Assembly (NCBI GenBank): GCA_021773135.1 | Contig: JAJFKP010000012.1 | Location: forward strand, 27,270-91,269 | From: Woeseiaceae bacterium | GTDB taxonomy: Bacteria; Pseudomonadota; Gammaproteobacteria; Steroidobacterales; Woeseiaceae | Length of the DNA: 64,000 nt | Direction of reading: 5' to 3' | In this document: positions 48,112-57,447 of the stretch, in pieces | Position numbering within the stretch: position 1 is the first letter of the stretch | How the letters are laid out: each line of letters opens with the position of its first letter | Notes under the pieces: model-generated | Told to the model about the DNA's origin: nothing | The model's database searches: none | The model's input: only the letters and a program-made list of their open reading frames with translations | Position numbers and translations under genes: made by a program

Positions 48112-50517
48112 TCATGAGCCCAGTCGATAGCGCAGTTTGATCACAAGCTGATCGGCAAGCGGATCCTGCCATGCATCCTGAAATAGATCGGAAAATTCCT
48201 GCAGGCCCGGCCGTCGCGAATCGCCTTTGGTATATACGATAAATAGGTCTGACAACGGCGCAATCTGCCAGCGGTAGCGAACCTGGAAATTAAGAGTTGA
48301 GATGGCGAAATCATCTCTGGGTCCGGCCGGCTTGGCCCCCTCGATCAGGCGCCCGGGATCGGACTGCAGCGCAAAAAAGCGGTCTTCGATGGCGCGGATA
48401 CCTACCCATTGCAGCACGACTCTTAATTGTTGCGTCGCGCTCGGATAGAAATCCACGGCGAGATCAGGCTGCCAGCGGTCACCCTTGAAGGTCGTAAAGT
48501 TCTGCCCTTCCTGGTAAAGCAACCAGCCGTCGAGATTGGTATGTGCAACGCCGAATGTCATGCTCAGGTCCGTGCGCGGTTGCCAGGTTAGCCCGCCCCA
48601 GGTACGTACGAATCCGCCGTAGAGATCCTGCCCATCGTAGTCCACCTGCACGGCCACAGATAACGGCCGCGACGTATCCGTTTCGTAACTTGTCTCCACT
48701 CGCCAGCGATCATTGATTCTGAATGTGCCGTTGCCAAAACTTTCGCGATCTTCCCAACGGGCGGGAAAAAACGCCGCCGAGGCAAAAACCTTGTGGCGAT
48801 TGTTGCGATTGAACTCCAGGAAGGTACCCAGGCCACCGCGTACTTCAAGGCCTGCATCATTCTTGCCGTAGGCGTACCAGCCACCGTATTTCATATCGCG
48901 AATTCGCGAAAATCCGGATTTGATCCATTCTGCGCTGTAGTTCAGGAAACGCAGGTCGTCGCGGACCTGGAAGCCCAAGTCATTGACGTCAAACCCGGGC
49001 TCGAAATCAGTCAGTGCAAGCTTGTGCTTTTGCCCTTGCCGCGGTGCGTATTCAATGTCCAGGGTCGCGCCATTGCCCTCGCCGCTTGCGCCACGATCCG
49101 CATACAGATATTGGCCTTCAAGGGTCCATTTGCCGCGTTGACTTAAGTATTTGAAGTCCGCTGCGTGCACGGCCGCATCTGACCCGTCGTGATCGACCAG
49201 CGTCGTAACCAATCCCAGGCTGCGGTAGGTCGCGTTGATACTGTCTTCATAAAGTATGCGTGCGGCCCCGAATTCGCGTCCGGTCTGCGTATACACGTTG
49301 CCGTCGTCCGCGAGAAAGCTGGTGTCGTCTTCGATTGCACCCAAAACACCATAGCGGATCGGCCCCAACTGACCGGTTGCCTTCAGTGCACCGTCCAGAT
49401 CCGCCGGCTGCAATGCCTCTCGCCGCGACAGGCTGACGCCCGACGGCAGACCCGGCGCGCCGGGACGTCCGCCTATTCGACGCGTATTGACGACCGCCAG
49501 ACGGTTTGGCCCGCCATCGTCGGCCCGACTGGTCGTGGCAAATATTTCCTGGCCTTCCTGGAAGAAAAGCCTCTTGTCCGGGAAGAACGTTTCCTGCGAC
49601 GTCAGGTTCACATCAACATTGTCTGACTCAATGGAACCGAAATCCGGAAACAGCGTTGCAGTCGCCTGGAAGTTGGTAGAGGGGCGCCAAAAAAGATCAA
49701 GGCCAGCCTTGGAGCGGTTGTCACCGACCCGGTCAAACGTCATGGACGCGTACGGGAACACGCTCCACTGCTGCCGCGGAGCCACACCGTCGAACTGGAC
49801 CGGCTGCCAGCGACTCATGAAACGGGGTTGTGATCGTGGCAACCCCGGCCAGCCATAGCGCTCGTTGAGATGAGCAACTTTGCGCGATGAATAGAAATTG
49901 ATGCGCCGCTTGCCGTCTTCCTTGGGCATCGCCATTTGCGACCACGGGATAAAAAATTCTGCGGACCAGCCGTCTTCCGTTTGCTCCGTGGCGCCATACC
50001 AGACGCCGTCCCATTCGCGGCTGTACTGCCGCTCGGGGAGGACTGTGCCATCCATCTGGCCGTCGCCCAGTGCCAGCGTTACCCAATAGCCATAACGGCC
50101 GCTGCCCGACGAGTCAAGGTTTAAACCGATCGTATCGCGATTGACATCGAATGAATCACGAGGCGCGTGCCGCTGGACCAGCGTATCCGCCGGCTGTTCC
50201 ATGTTGAATGCCGCGTACATGCCGCGGTCGGTGTAGAACATTCTCAACTCGGTCGCATAGGTCGGTGTCGCCAACGTGTCCGGTTCCACCACCTGGTAAT
50301 TGCCGAGTACTTGTTGGGCATGCCAGACTTCTTCGTCGACCCGGCCATCTATCACAATGTCGACATTGGCAAGATCAATGCGCTGCAGTGATATGGCCTG
50401 CACCGCATTGTCATCCACGACGAGTTCAACGCCGGTCGTCTCAACCGGCCCGTCCTGCGCACTCGCTGGCGCGACGGCCGCAACAAAGACAAGCAGGCAA
50501 GTGAAAACTTTGCCCAA
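48112..50517 (-). CDS. CBM9-like / DUF5916 outer-membrane beta-barrel protein
   Basis: An 801-residue exported protein. The start is a TTG at 50517 with GGGGGA upstream. After the signal peptide (ending APASAQ), residues about 48-240 form a CBM9-like domain (DIVIDGRVDEEVWHAQQV, MYAAFNMEQP, IPWSQMAMPKEDG). The rest is the DUF5916 region with FPDFGSIESDNVDVNLTSQETFFPDKRLFFQEG and many amphipathic beta strands, ending in KLRYRLGS as outer-membrane barrels do. Members are common in marine bacteria; function unknown, possibly ligand uptake or an envelope hydrolase partner. Confidence 0.9.
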   Translation of the reverse strand: MGKVFTCLLVFVAAVAPASAQDGPVETTGVELVVDDNAVQAISLQRIDLANVDIVIDGRVDEEVWHAQQVLGNYQVVEPDTLATPTYATELRMFYTDRGMYAAFNMEQPADTLVQRHAPRDSFDVNRDTIGLNLDSSGSGRYGYWVTLALGDGQMDGTVLPERQYSREWDGVWYGATEQTEDGWSAEFFIPWSQMAMPKEDGKRRINFYSSRKVAHLNERYGWPGLPRSQPRFMSRWQPVQFDGVAPRQQWSVFPYASMTFDRVGDNRSKAGLDLFWRPSTNFQATATLFPDFGSIESDNVDVNLTSQETFFPDKRLFFQEGQEIFATTSRADDGGPNRLAVVNTRRIGGRPGAPGLPSGVSLSRREALQPADLDGALKATGQLGPIRYGVLGAIEDDTSFLADDGNVYTQTGREFGAARILYEDSINATYRSLGLVTTLVDHDGSDAAVHAADFKYLSQRGKWTLEGQYLYADRGASGEGNGATLDIEYAPRQGQKHKLALTDFEPGFDVNDLGFQVRDDLRFLNYSAEWIKSGFSRIRDMKYGGWYAYGKNDAGLEVRGGLGTFLEFNRNNRHKVFASAAFFPARWEDRESFGNGTFRINDRWRVETSYETDTSRPLSVAVQVDYDGQDLYGGFVRTWGGLTWQPRTDLSMTFGVAHTNLDGWLLYQEGQNFTTFKGDRWQPDLAVDFYPSATQQLRVVLQWVGIRAIEDRFFALQSDPGRLIEGAKPAGPRDDFAISTLNFQVRYRWQIAPLSDLFIVYTKGDSRRPGLQEFSDLFQDAWQDPLADQLVIKLRYRLGS

Positions 50518-50830
50518 AACGATCCCCCGATGACGATATCTGTATTTTTAGTATTTAGCGAAACTAAAGTGGCGATCCAGCGCGCGCATTACTATACCTT
50601 GTGACCACGGTGCGGCAACAAGAGTTCCGGCGCAAACTGTTGCGGTAGTCGCCTACTACCCGACGCACGCATCCCGGGAAGACTGGCAGGCCCGAGATTC
50701 TGAGTTTCCTGCAAACTTCAGGCAGTGCTATGGCGGCAGTTCTCCGATGGATAGATTTTGCTGCCCTTTTTGCTATGGTAAAGCTCAAACTCAATAAGAA
50801 TGACGTGGCAGCATGCCAATCGGGGGATTT
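50518..50830. promoter_or_regulatory. Divergent intergenic region between DUF5916 and M55 genes
   Basis: These 313 bases hold no gene. They must contain the promoters of both flanking genes. Near the left end TTTAGT (50547-50552) and ACTAAA (50563-50568) form a 6-bp inverted repeat that could be an operator for the DUF5916 gene. Nothing else stands out. Confidence 0.4.
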
Positions 50831-51709
50831 ATGCTGAAGGTACTGGTTCAAGGATTGCTATTGGCCCTGATGTTTGCCGCGGGCGCCGGCGCACAGTCAA
50901 GAGATGGGCTGAAGGTATTCATTTCTGTCGATATGGAAGGCGTTACCGGCGTGGTCAATGTGGATGACGCCAGTCGCGGCGGCAAAGACTACGATTACTT
51001 CAGGCAGACGATGACACGGGAAGCCAATGCTGCAATCGAAGGCGCATTGGCGGCGGGCGCTACCGAAATCGTCGTGCGTGATTCGCATGGATCGGCGCTC
51101 AATCTCTTGCCGGAAATGCTGAACAGGAATTCAAAGCTGTTGCGTGACTGGTCTGAGGGTCCCTTGGTCATGATGGAGGGAATCGACGCCAGTTATGATG
51201 CGGCAGTTTTTGTGGGGTATCACGCCCGGGCGGGCACACCAAACGGGGTGCTGGACCACACGTCGTCAGGGAACGTGACCAACGTAACCGTAAACGGCAT
51301 CTCTATGCCCGAGACTGGCTACAACGCATTGATGGCCGGCCATTATGATGTGCCCGTCGTGTTCGTTGCCGGCGACCAGGCCGTTTGTGACCAGGCACAG
51401 CAACTGTTGGGCAATGTCGAAACCGTTGCCGTGAAGGAAGGCATCGGTGCGGCCGCGCTGAACCTGCATCCGGAAGTGGCGCGCGAACAGATTCGTGAAG
51501 GCGTCGAGCGTGCCTTGAGCAACCTGGACGACTACCAACCGTATAAACTGCGTGCGCCCTATACGCTCGTCCTGACGCTGAAAACAGAACAGAACATCTA
51601 TCGGGGATCCTTGTTTCCGGGGGCGAAAAGAACCGGGGACTGGGAACTGACTTATGTTGGCGACGATATCCCCGATATCATGAATGCCTATCGTGGCATG
51701 CGTCGCTAG
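50831..51709 (+). CDS. Exported M55-family peptidase (DppA-like D-aminopeptidase)
   Basis: A 292-residue zinc peptidase starting at the ATG at 50831 (GGGGGA upstream), with a signal peptide (LLLALMFAAGAGAQ). Metal ligands are recognised in FISVDMEGVTGV (Asp, Glu), VRDSHGSALN (His) and FVGYHARAG (His), as in B. subtilis DppA. The family hydrolyses D-amino-acid peptides; periplasmic location suggests processing of peptidoglycan-derived or dietary D-peptides. Confidence 0.92.
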   Translation: MLKVLVQGLLLALMFAAGAGAQSRDGLKVFISVDMEGVTGVVNVDDASRGGKDYDYFRQTMTREANAAIEGALAAGATEIVVRDSHGSALNLLPEMLNRNSKLLRDWSEGPLVMMEGIDASYDAAVFVGYHARAGTPNGVLDHTSSGNVTNVTVNGISMPETGYNALMAGHYDVPVVFVAGDQAVCDQAQQLLGNVETVAVKEGIGAAALNLHPEVAREQIREGVERALSNLDDYQPYKLRAPYTLVLTLKTEQNIYRGSLFPGAKRTGDWELTYVGDDIPDIMNAYRGMRR

Positions 51710-51837
51710 CGATTTCCGCCAACGTCAAATTCAGGGTTGTTTTTCTTTGCAACTGCATCGCACAGAAAGTGGTGATTCTGCCGATAAGCGAAAGTCTTGC
51801 ACAGAACCGGATGCAGTTTTGAAATGAATTCCAGCGC

Positions 51838-53037
51838 ATGATTTTTTCCAAAGAACAGCTTGAGCTGCAGGCGTCGGCACGCGAACTGGCGGTGGCGGAA
51901 TTCCAACCGCGTGCGGCCGAGGTCGATCGAGCGGAAGAATATCCGTGGGACAGCGTCGCGAAACTCGCCGCAGCCGGTTTCATGGGGATGACCATACCGA
52001 AAGCCTACGGCGGCCGTGGCAAATCGTACCTTGACGCCGTCCTGGCCATCGAACAGATAGCAAAATGCTGCGCCACCATGGGCCGCATTACGGTGGAGGC
52101 GAACATGGGCGCCATTGGGGCGATCATGGCATATGGCTCGGAAGCACAAAAACAGCGCGTCGCGCCGTATGTGCTTGCAGGGGACAAACCCGCAATCTGC
52201 ATTACAGAACCGGATGCGGGTAGTGCGGCAACTGAAATGACCACCACGGCTGTCCGGAATGGTGACCGTTACGTATTAAACGGCAGTAAATACTGGATTA
52301 CCGGCGGAGGCGTTTCGAAAGTCCACCTGATCTTCGCACGCGTCGAGGAACGGGAAGAATTTCTTGGCATTGGCGGTTTCATCGTCATTCGCGGTGAAGG
52401 TGACAGCGGGCTTCAGGTTGGCGAACGCGAACCCGCCATGGGCGTGCGCGGCATCCCGGAAACCTACCTGCACTTTAACGACCTCGAGGTTGCAGCGGAC
52501 ATGCTGGTCGTACCGCCGGACGGTCTGCGACGCGGATTTGCAGGACTCATGAACGCCTACAACAGTCAACGCGTCGGCGCCGGCACCGTGGCGCTGGGCA
52601 TTGCCAGCGGCGCATTTGACCTGGCCCTGGAATACACCAAAGAACGCCAGCAGTTCGGTCGACCCCTGGCCGAGTTCCAGGGTCTGCAGTGGATGCTCGC
52701 AGATATGGCAACCGCGCTCGCAGCGGCACAGGCACTGCTTTACAAGGCGGCAGCAAACGGTGGCAGTGGTTTTCCGTCAATGCTTGAAGCGGCGCAGGCG
52801 AAAATACTGGCAGCAGAGACCGCTAATAAAGTGACAAATGACGCGCTGCAATTGCATGGATCGATGGGCTACTCCCGGCGTCTTCCCCTGGAACGTGCCG
52901 TGCGAGACGCAAGAATGTTCACGATTGCAGGAGGCACCGCGCAGATTCTCCGCACACAGGTCGCGAGCAGCCTGTTAGGTATGCGGTTGCCCCAAACAAG
53001 AGACGGCTATGCACGCACTGCCGAGACCAAGACGTGA
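51838..53037 (+). CDS. Acyl-CoA dehydrogenase family protein
   Basis: A 399-residue flavoprotein of the ACAD fold. FAD and substrate motifs ICITEPDAGSAATEM, YWITGGG, RVGAGTVALGIASGAFDLAL, YTKERQQFGRPLAEFQGLQWMLADM and QLHGSMGYSRRLPLERAVRDAR are clear. At the MCAD catalytic Glu position (YEGT) it reads AGGT, and the IVD-type Glu position reads NSQR, so neither usual base is present. Substrate and even dehydrogenase activity are therefore uncertain. Stands alone, converging on the GMC gene. Confidence 0.88.
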   Translation: MIFSKEQLELQASARELAVAEFQPRAAEVDRAEEYPWDSVAKLAAAGFMGMTIPKAYGGRGKSYLDAVLAIEQIAKCCATMGRITVEANMGAIGAIMAYGSEAQKQRVAPYVLAGDKPAICITEPDAGSAATEMTTTAVRNGDRYVLNGSKYWITGGGVSKVHLIFARVEEREEFLGIGGFIVIRGEGDSGLQVGEREPAMGVRGIPETYLHFNDLEVAADMLVVPPDGLRRGFAGLMNAYNSQRVGAGTVALGIASGAFDLALEYTKERQQFGRPLAEFQGLQWMLADMATALAAAQALLYKAAANGGSGFPSMLEAAQAKILAAETANKVTNDALQLHGSMGYSRRLPLERAVRDARMFTIAGGTAQILRTQVASSLLGMRLPQTRDGYARTAETKT

Positions 53038-53075
53038 CCTTTTTTCGGTAGGCCGAACGACGATATCCTGTGTGC

Positions 53076-53116
53076 CGGGCGCTGATTACCGGTTAAGACA
53101 AGTGGAGCAGCGCCCG
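53076..53116. terminator. Possible terminator stem between convergent genes
   Basis: CGGGCGCTG (53076-53084) and CAGCGCCCG (53108-53116) form a perfect 9-bp inverted repeat with a 23-base loop, between the convergent acyl-CoA dehydrogenase and GMC stop codons. There is no T-run, so it is not a classic intrinsic terminator. Confidence 0.35.
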
Positions 53117-53121
53117 AAAAA

Positions 53122-54759
53122 TCAAACGTCCCCGGCCCCGGCGGCCGCTTTGATCTTGTCAGCTGCACGAAACGCCAGCGCCATTATGGTCATGGTGGGC
53201 TGACCGCGGGTTGAAGATACCAGGCTGCTGCCGTCGCAAATAAACAGGTTCGGCACGTCATGCGAGCGATGATTCTTGTCGATGACTGACGTTGCAGAAT
53301 CGTCGCCCATTCTGCAGGTGCCCAGGAGATGCACGCCGAACTGGGACGGTCCAACCGGTTGGCTCCAGGTGCGGGTTGCGCCGGCGGCGTCCAGCAACTC
53401 CTGCCCCTTGTCCTGGAGGAACTGTGCATTGGCAATGTCATCCGGATGGTCTTTGTTAGTAACCAGGATGGCGGGTCGGCCCCATTTGTCCGTGTTCGAC
53501 GGATGCAGGGTAATGTTATTGCGATCCATCGGCAGTGACGTCGCACTCACCATCATGCCCATCTGGCGTGAGAACGAGTGGGCGATCATTTCTTTATAGT
53601 CTGTGCCCCAGTTCTTCTCAGCGGGCGGCGCACCGAACGTCGCGTACATCAACGGCGTCATTGCGAGACCGCCGCGAGCGTCAATACCGCCGCCACCATA
53701 GAAGCCTCGCTGGGGGTCGGATTCGTAGTAATCAAGAACAACGCGAGTCGCCTGTACACCCTTGTATTCGTTCAATGGATGCTCGAATACGGCGTTGACC
53801 CCGCCATGCGCATTAAACATCAGGTTGCGTCCGACGAAGCCGCTTGAGTTCGCCAGGTTATCCGATTCAAGCAACAATCGCGGCGATTCAGCGCCATTCG
53901 CCGACAACACGACGGCCTTGGTTTTCTGGCCCTGTTCATTGCCATCCTTGTCGAAGTAAAGCACTTCACTGACCCGGCCATCGGCATCCTTAACGATGCG
54001 AAAAACCGTACTTTCTGGTCGTATTTCACAGTTTCCGCTGGCCTCGGCCAGTGGAATCATTGCTGCGAGTGAAGAGGATTTCGCGCCAACTTCGCAGCCG
54101 AAAAATGCGCAGAATCCGCACTGCAGGCATGGCGGTCGGCCGTTGTGCGCGCGGGACAGGATCGCGTGTGCCTGCACGTCAGCGTGCAGGCCCAAGGCCG
54201 CGGCTGCCTTTTCCATGATCGCACCCGATGAATTAATCGGTAACGGCGGCATTGGGTAGGGTTTTGAGCGCGGCGGATCGGAGTGTCCGGGCGCGCCCGA
54301 AACACCCATATCCCATTCGACTTTGGTGTAGTAAGGCTCGAGATCCTCGTAGGTAATCGGCCAATCGGCGAAATTGGTGCCCTCAATGGATCCGAGTACG
54401 CTGCGCTCATTGAAATCAATCGGCCGCATGCGCCAAAAGTGCGCGGAAAACACGACGCTGGAGCCGCCGACTGTTTTGGCATAGAGCGCCGGGTCCTGTT
54501 GCCCGCCCGTCTGGGGCTCGTCTTCGGCGTTTTCCCGAAACGACATTCCCGACTCGCGCGGGCCGGCGCCGAACCACTCTCCGTTCAAAAAGTACTTGAT
54601 TTCGTCGTGCGTAAAATCCGACGTTTTCCGGTACTTGCCCTGCTCGAGTACAACGGTGCTGAATCCCGCCGTGGATAATTCTTTGGCAATAATACCGCCG
54701 GCCGCACCCGAACCGATGATGACGAAATCGACTTCCTCGCGAGTATTGTACTCAGGCAT
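53122..54759 (-). CDS. GMC-family oxidoreductase (gluconate 2-dehydrogenase large-subunit type)
   Basis: A 545-residue FAD enzyme. VIIGSGAAGGIIAKEL binds FAD near the N-terminus; GGSSVVFSAHFWRM and a Cys cluster (CLQCGFCAFFGC) follow, the latter usual in membrane-bound sugar and polyol dehydrogenases of this type. The C-terminal active-site block is FGVHLLGTCRMG with NLFICDGSSLVSSTRGQPTMTIMALA. It lacks its own signal peptide and overlaps the downstream end of the Tat-exported subunit-3 gene by eight bases, so it may be carried out with that subunit. Confidence 0.92.
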   Translation of the reverse strand: MPEYNTREEVDFVIIGSGAAGGIIAKELSTAGFSTVVLEQGKYRKTSDFTHDEIKYFLNGEWFGAGPRESGMSFRENAEDEPQTGGQQDPALYAKTVGGSSVVFSAHFWRMRPIDFNERSVLGSIEGTNFADWPITYEDLEPYYTKVEWDMGVSGAPGHSDPPRSKPYPMPPLPINSSGAIMEKAAAALGLHADVQAHAILSRAHNGRPPCLQCGFCAFFGCEVGAKSSSLAAMIPLAEASGNCEIRPESTVFRIVKDADGRVSEVLYFDKDGNEQGQKTKAVVLSANGAESPRLLLESDNLANSSGFVGRNLMFNAHGGVNAVFEHPLNEYKGVQATRVVLDYYESDPQRGFYGGGGIDARGGLAMTPLMYATFGAPPAEKNWGTDYKEMIAHSFSRQMGMMVSATSLPMDRNNITLHPSNTDKWGRPAILVTNKDHPDDIANAQFLQDKGQELLDAAGATRTWSQPVGPSQFGVHLLGTCRMGDDSATSVIDKNHRSHDVPNLFICDGSSLVSSTRGQPTMTIMALAFRAADKIKAAAGAGDV

Positions 54760-55333
54760 CGGGATTCTCCTCGAGGTACTCGGCGTCGTAATAGCCGAAG
54801 GGCGGACTGTAGGCGTGTTCGTGCGGATTCATTCCCAGGAGTTCCCAGCCAACGCCATCCTTGTTGCCGCCATATTCGCTCATGCCAAAAAAACCGGCGA
54901 AAGTCATGATGCGGAAGATCTGGAAGAAGGGCGTGTTCTGCGCTTGTTCCAGAATAGCGTCCTGCTCGTTCGGGCCAAGCGCGGAAAATAGCTTGCCGTC
55001 GGCAATGCCGGATTGCAGCTCATCGAGACCGCCGCGCAGCATTGGCAGCATCGGCGCATTGAAGGTGCCAAAAGACTGATCGAAGAAATAGACTACGCCG
55101 GCTTCCGTGGCGCCGGGGGTATCAGTCGTGGGAATAATTCGTGCTGCAATAGCTTCGAATTCAAGCGCTTCCGCCTCACTCAGGATCGTGAACGGCGCTT
55201 TTTCCTCTTTAGCGGTGCAGGCTGCCTGGGAAATCGCCGCCAGTCCGGGAATAGCCACTCTCGCCCAGGCCATGCCTGCGGCACCCGCGCTTTGCTCAAG
55301 GAATAAACGGCGTGATATAGCCCTGTGATCCAT
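54752..55333 (-). CDS. Gluconate 2-dehydrogenase subunit 3 family protein
   Basis: A 193-residue protein with a twin-arginine signal (ISRRLFLEQSAGAAGMAW). The family pattern AIAARIIPTTDTPGATEAGVVYFFDQ, LGPNEQDAILEQAQ and TFAGFFGMSEYGGNKDGVGWELLG is clear. It is the small subunit that accompanies GMC dehydrogenases and may carry the flavoprotein through the Tat system. Its gene comes first and overlaps the GMC gene, indicating a complex. Confidence 0.92.
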   Translation of the reverse strand: MDHRAISRRLFLEQSAGAAGMAWARVAIPGLAAISQAACTAKEEKAPFTILSEAEALEFEAIAARIIPTTDTPGATEAGVVYFFDQSFGTFNAPMLPMLRGGLDELQSGIADGKLFSALGPNEQDAILEQAQNTPFFQIFRIMTFAGFFGMSEYGGNKDGVGWELLGMNPHEHAYSPPFGYYDAEYLEENPDA

Positions 55334-55586
55334 GCTTTCCCCCTCGTCAACGACTGCAGCGATATGGGCACACTATATCAAGCCTGTCAGCCGATAACGC
55401 ACGACTGCGCGTCCAGACAAGTTAGTGGTCCCCTATGCGTCAAAGTTCAAAAATTTGATTTCGTGTCAGCAGCTCGATTGCTGCGCAGCAACATTCCTGG
55501 GTGGAACAGGCGCGCCAGCCAATGAGTTATGCTCGACTGGTGGCGCTTTTTTGGCTTGGACCAGGGGGCTTACCCTGCCCGGCAGC

Positions 55587-55877
55587 CTAACCGATTACGC
55601 TCATTTCGCTACGGGTGAATGCTGCCATCGCCCCGTCGGTCGCATGCAGATAAGCAGCAAGGTGAGGAGCAGACATATGGCGTTGCCACAGCGCACGCGA
55701 CCTCCAATTCTCGTAAAACACGAATTGCGCGGGGTCATTATTATCCTGGTGCAAAGCATACTGGATACAGCCTTTTTCGGCCCGCGTAATCGGAATCAGT
55801 TTTTCAAGCTCCTTTCTGACGAGGTCGATCTTTTCAGCATCAGCATGAACGTGGGCGACGATGGTAAGGTTCGACAC
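55587..55877 (-). CDS. Antibiotic biosynthesis monooxygenase (ABM) domain protein
   Basis: A 96-residue ferredoxin-like dimeric protein. The pattern TIVAHVHADAEKIDLVRKELEKL, CIQYALHQDNNDPAQFVFYENWRS and HMSAPHLAAYL follows YgiN-like putative quinol monooxygenases. The start is a GTG at 55877 with AAGAAAGAG upstream. Single gene between the GMC pair and the YceI pair; its substrate may be a quinol. Confidence 0.9.
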   Translation of the reverse strand: MSNLTIVAHVHADAEKIDLVRKELEKLIPITRAEKGCIQYALHQDNNDPAQFVFYENWRSRALWQRHMSAPHLAAYLHATDGAMAAFTRSEMSVIG

Positions 55878-55995
55878 AGCAATGCTCTTTCTTGTTTCCG
55901 GGCATAGCCGCGCAGCCGATACGCCCGCTTGGACGGCACCGACACGTTACCAGTAGCATTGTTGGAACTTGCACGCGGCTCGATCAGTACAATTC

Positions 55996-56676
55996 TTACT
56001 CGCTGTCAGTCATCAACGTACCTGATATTTCATACTTGAGAACCAGCAAATCGCGCACGCTGAGCGCGCCGCCCATGGCTGTGAATTGTGACAGCCCGAG
56101 CCCTGCATGGTTAATTTCGAGTTCGCCACTCGCTACGAATGCATCGTCTGTCAGCATGATGCTCGCCGGAAAGCTAACCTTCTGTTCCATCCCCTTGACG
56201 ATTAATGTGGTCACTATGTTCGCATCGGCCAAAGTGCCTTCAATCGCATCGGACAGGATCCTTATTCTTGGAAACTTGTCCCCAAACAGCAGTTTTTCAC
56301 CAAGCATGTTTGCGCGCGTACCGTCGATGTCCTTCTTCGGCACCTCGTCTGTGAATTCTTCGCCTTCAAGGGCGCGCATCTCGGCGTTGTCGACCTCAAG
56401 ATCGGCAACTGCGATTTCGAGCGCGAAGGTCGATTCAAGTGGATCGTCCTCAACCTCGACGAGGCCCGTAAAGCCGCGGTGCGCGATAACATGATGGTGA
56501 CCGAAACGCTTCAATGGGCCGTCGGGATACGCCAGGACGCGCAGCCAGCTGGCATCACTGTCGACGCGAAATACCCTGCTTGCAGCCGGTTCATCGTAGG
56601 TGGCCGCAACCTGTGCCTGACTCACAAACGGCAACATCAGTGCCAGCACAGTAAGAAGAAAAGACTTCATGCGCAT
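55996..56676 (-). CDS. YceI-family exported protein (first copy)
   Basis: A 226-residue protein with a signal peptide (ending VSQAQ). The YceI-like lipocalin barrel is seen in RVFRVDSDASWLRVLAYPDG, GHHHVIAHRGFTGLVEV and FPRIRILSDAIEG...VTTLIVKGMEQKVSFPASI. YceI proteins bind isoprenoid lipids such as quinone tails in the periplasm. This copy differs greatly from the divergent neighbour at 56874. GAGGA upstream supports the start. Confidence 0.88.
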   Translation of the reverse strand: MRMKSFLLTVLALMLPFVSQAQVAATYDEPAASRVFRVDSDASWLRVLAYPDGPLKRFGHHHVIAHRGFTGLVEVEDDPLESTFALEIAVADLEVDNAEMRALEGEEFTDEVPKKDIDGTRANMLGEKLLFGDKFPRIRILSDAIEGTLADANIVTTLIVKGMEQKVSFPASIMLTDDAFVASGELEINHAGLGLSQFTAMGGALSVRDLLVLKYEISGTLMTDSE

Positions 56677-56694
56677 TTAGTTTCCTCGTTAACT

Positions 56695-56721
56695 TAATAT
56701 TCGAGATTTAGACCAATATTA
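56695..56721. promoter_or_regulatory. Inverted repeat in the divergent YceI promoter
   Basis: TAATATT (56695-56701) and AATATTA (56715-56721) form a 7-bp inverted repeat with a 13-base spacer, 19-45 bases upstream of the minus-strand YceI gene. The element also contains TTTAGACC, similar to part of the repeat at 5855. AT-rich arms make chance plausible. Confidence 0.3.
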
Positions 56722-56873
56722 CTCTGTTTAGATCCGCTGGTAGACTGTCCGTTACGAACTACGATATCAACTTGACAATCGTGATTGAAAATCACCCCTC
56801 AAGCCGTCAGGATACGCGCAGATTAGCTCAGTTTGCCAGTACCAACGAGCAAACGCATCGAGGACATCGAAAC

Positions 56874-57428
56874 ATGGTAACGAAAGCTATAAGGATTATT
56901 ATTCTGACATTTGTCGCTGGCCTCACGGTTGAGGCGTCAGCGTCGACAGAGTGGCAGTTGGTAGAAGATTCGAGCACGGTTCGATTTATCGGCGTGCAGG
57001 AGGGCTCGGCTTTTCGGGGACGCTTTGGCAATTTCTCAGCGATGATCGATTTCGATCCCGCCAAGCCAGCCAAAGGCAAAATCATCGGCGTGGTGAAAAT
57101 GGACTCGGCTAAAACCGGAGATGCTGAGAGAGATGCAACGTTGCTGGAAGAAGACTGGTTCAACCCGGAGAATTTTCCGGAATCGCGATTTGAATCCGAC
57201 AGTATAGAGCAATTGGACGACGGAACATTTGCAGCGCATGGACAACTAACTATCATCGGCAATAGCCAGCCTGTAACGATGCCATTTGAATTCGAGGTTG
57301 CAGATTCGACTGCAAGTTTCACGGGCAGTTTCGATATCAAGCGGCTGGATTTCGGCGTGGGCTGGGACGCAACCAACTGGATAGACGACGAGGTCGGCGT
57401 TCAAATAGAACTCGATTTGAAACAATAG
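56874..57428 (+). CDS. YceI-family exported protein (second copy)
   Basis: A 184-residue protein starting at the ATG at 56874 (GAGGA upstream) with a signal peptide (IIILTFVAGLTVEASAS). The classical YceI pattern is present: WQLVEDSSTVRFIGVQEGSAFRGRFGNF, DATLLEEDWFNPENFPESRFES and GSFDIKRLDFGVGW near the C-terminus. It probably binds an isoprenoid lipid in the periplasm. Transcribed away from the first YceI gene and toward the flavin amine oxidase 19 bases later, which it may accompany. Confidence 0.92.
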   Translation: MVTKAIRIIILTFVAGLTVEASASTEWQLVEDSSTVRFIGVQEGSAFRGRFGNFSAMIDFDPAKPAKGKIIGVVKMDSAKTGDAERDATLLEEDWFNPENFPESRFESDSIEQLDDGTFAAHGQLTIIGNSQPVTMPFEFEVADSTASFTGSFDIKRLDFGVGWDATNWIDDEVGVQIELDLKQ

Positions 57429-57447
57429 GCTGGCAGGAGAAATTTAT

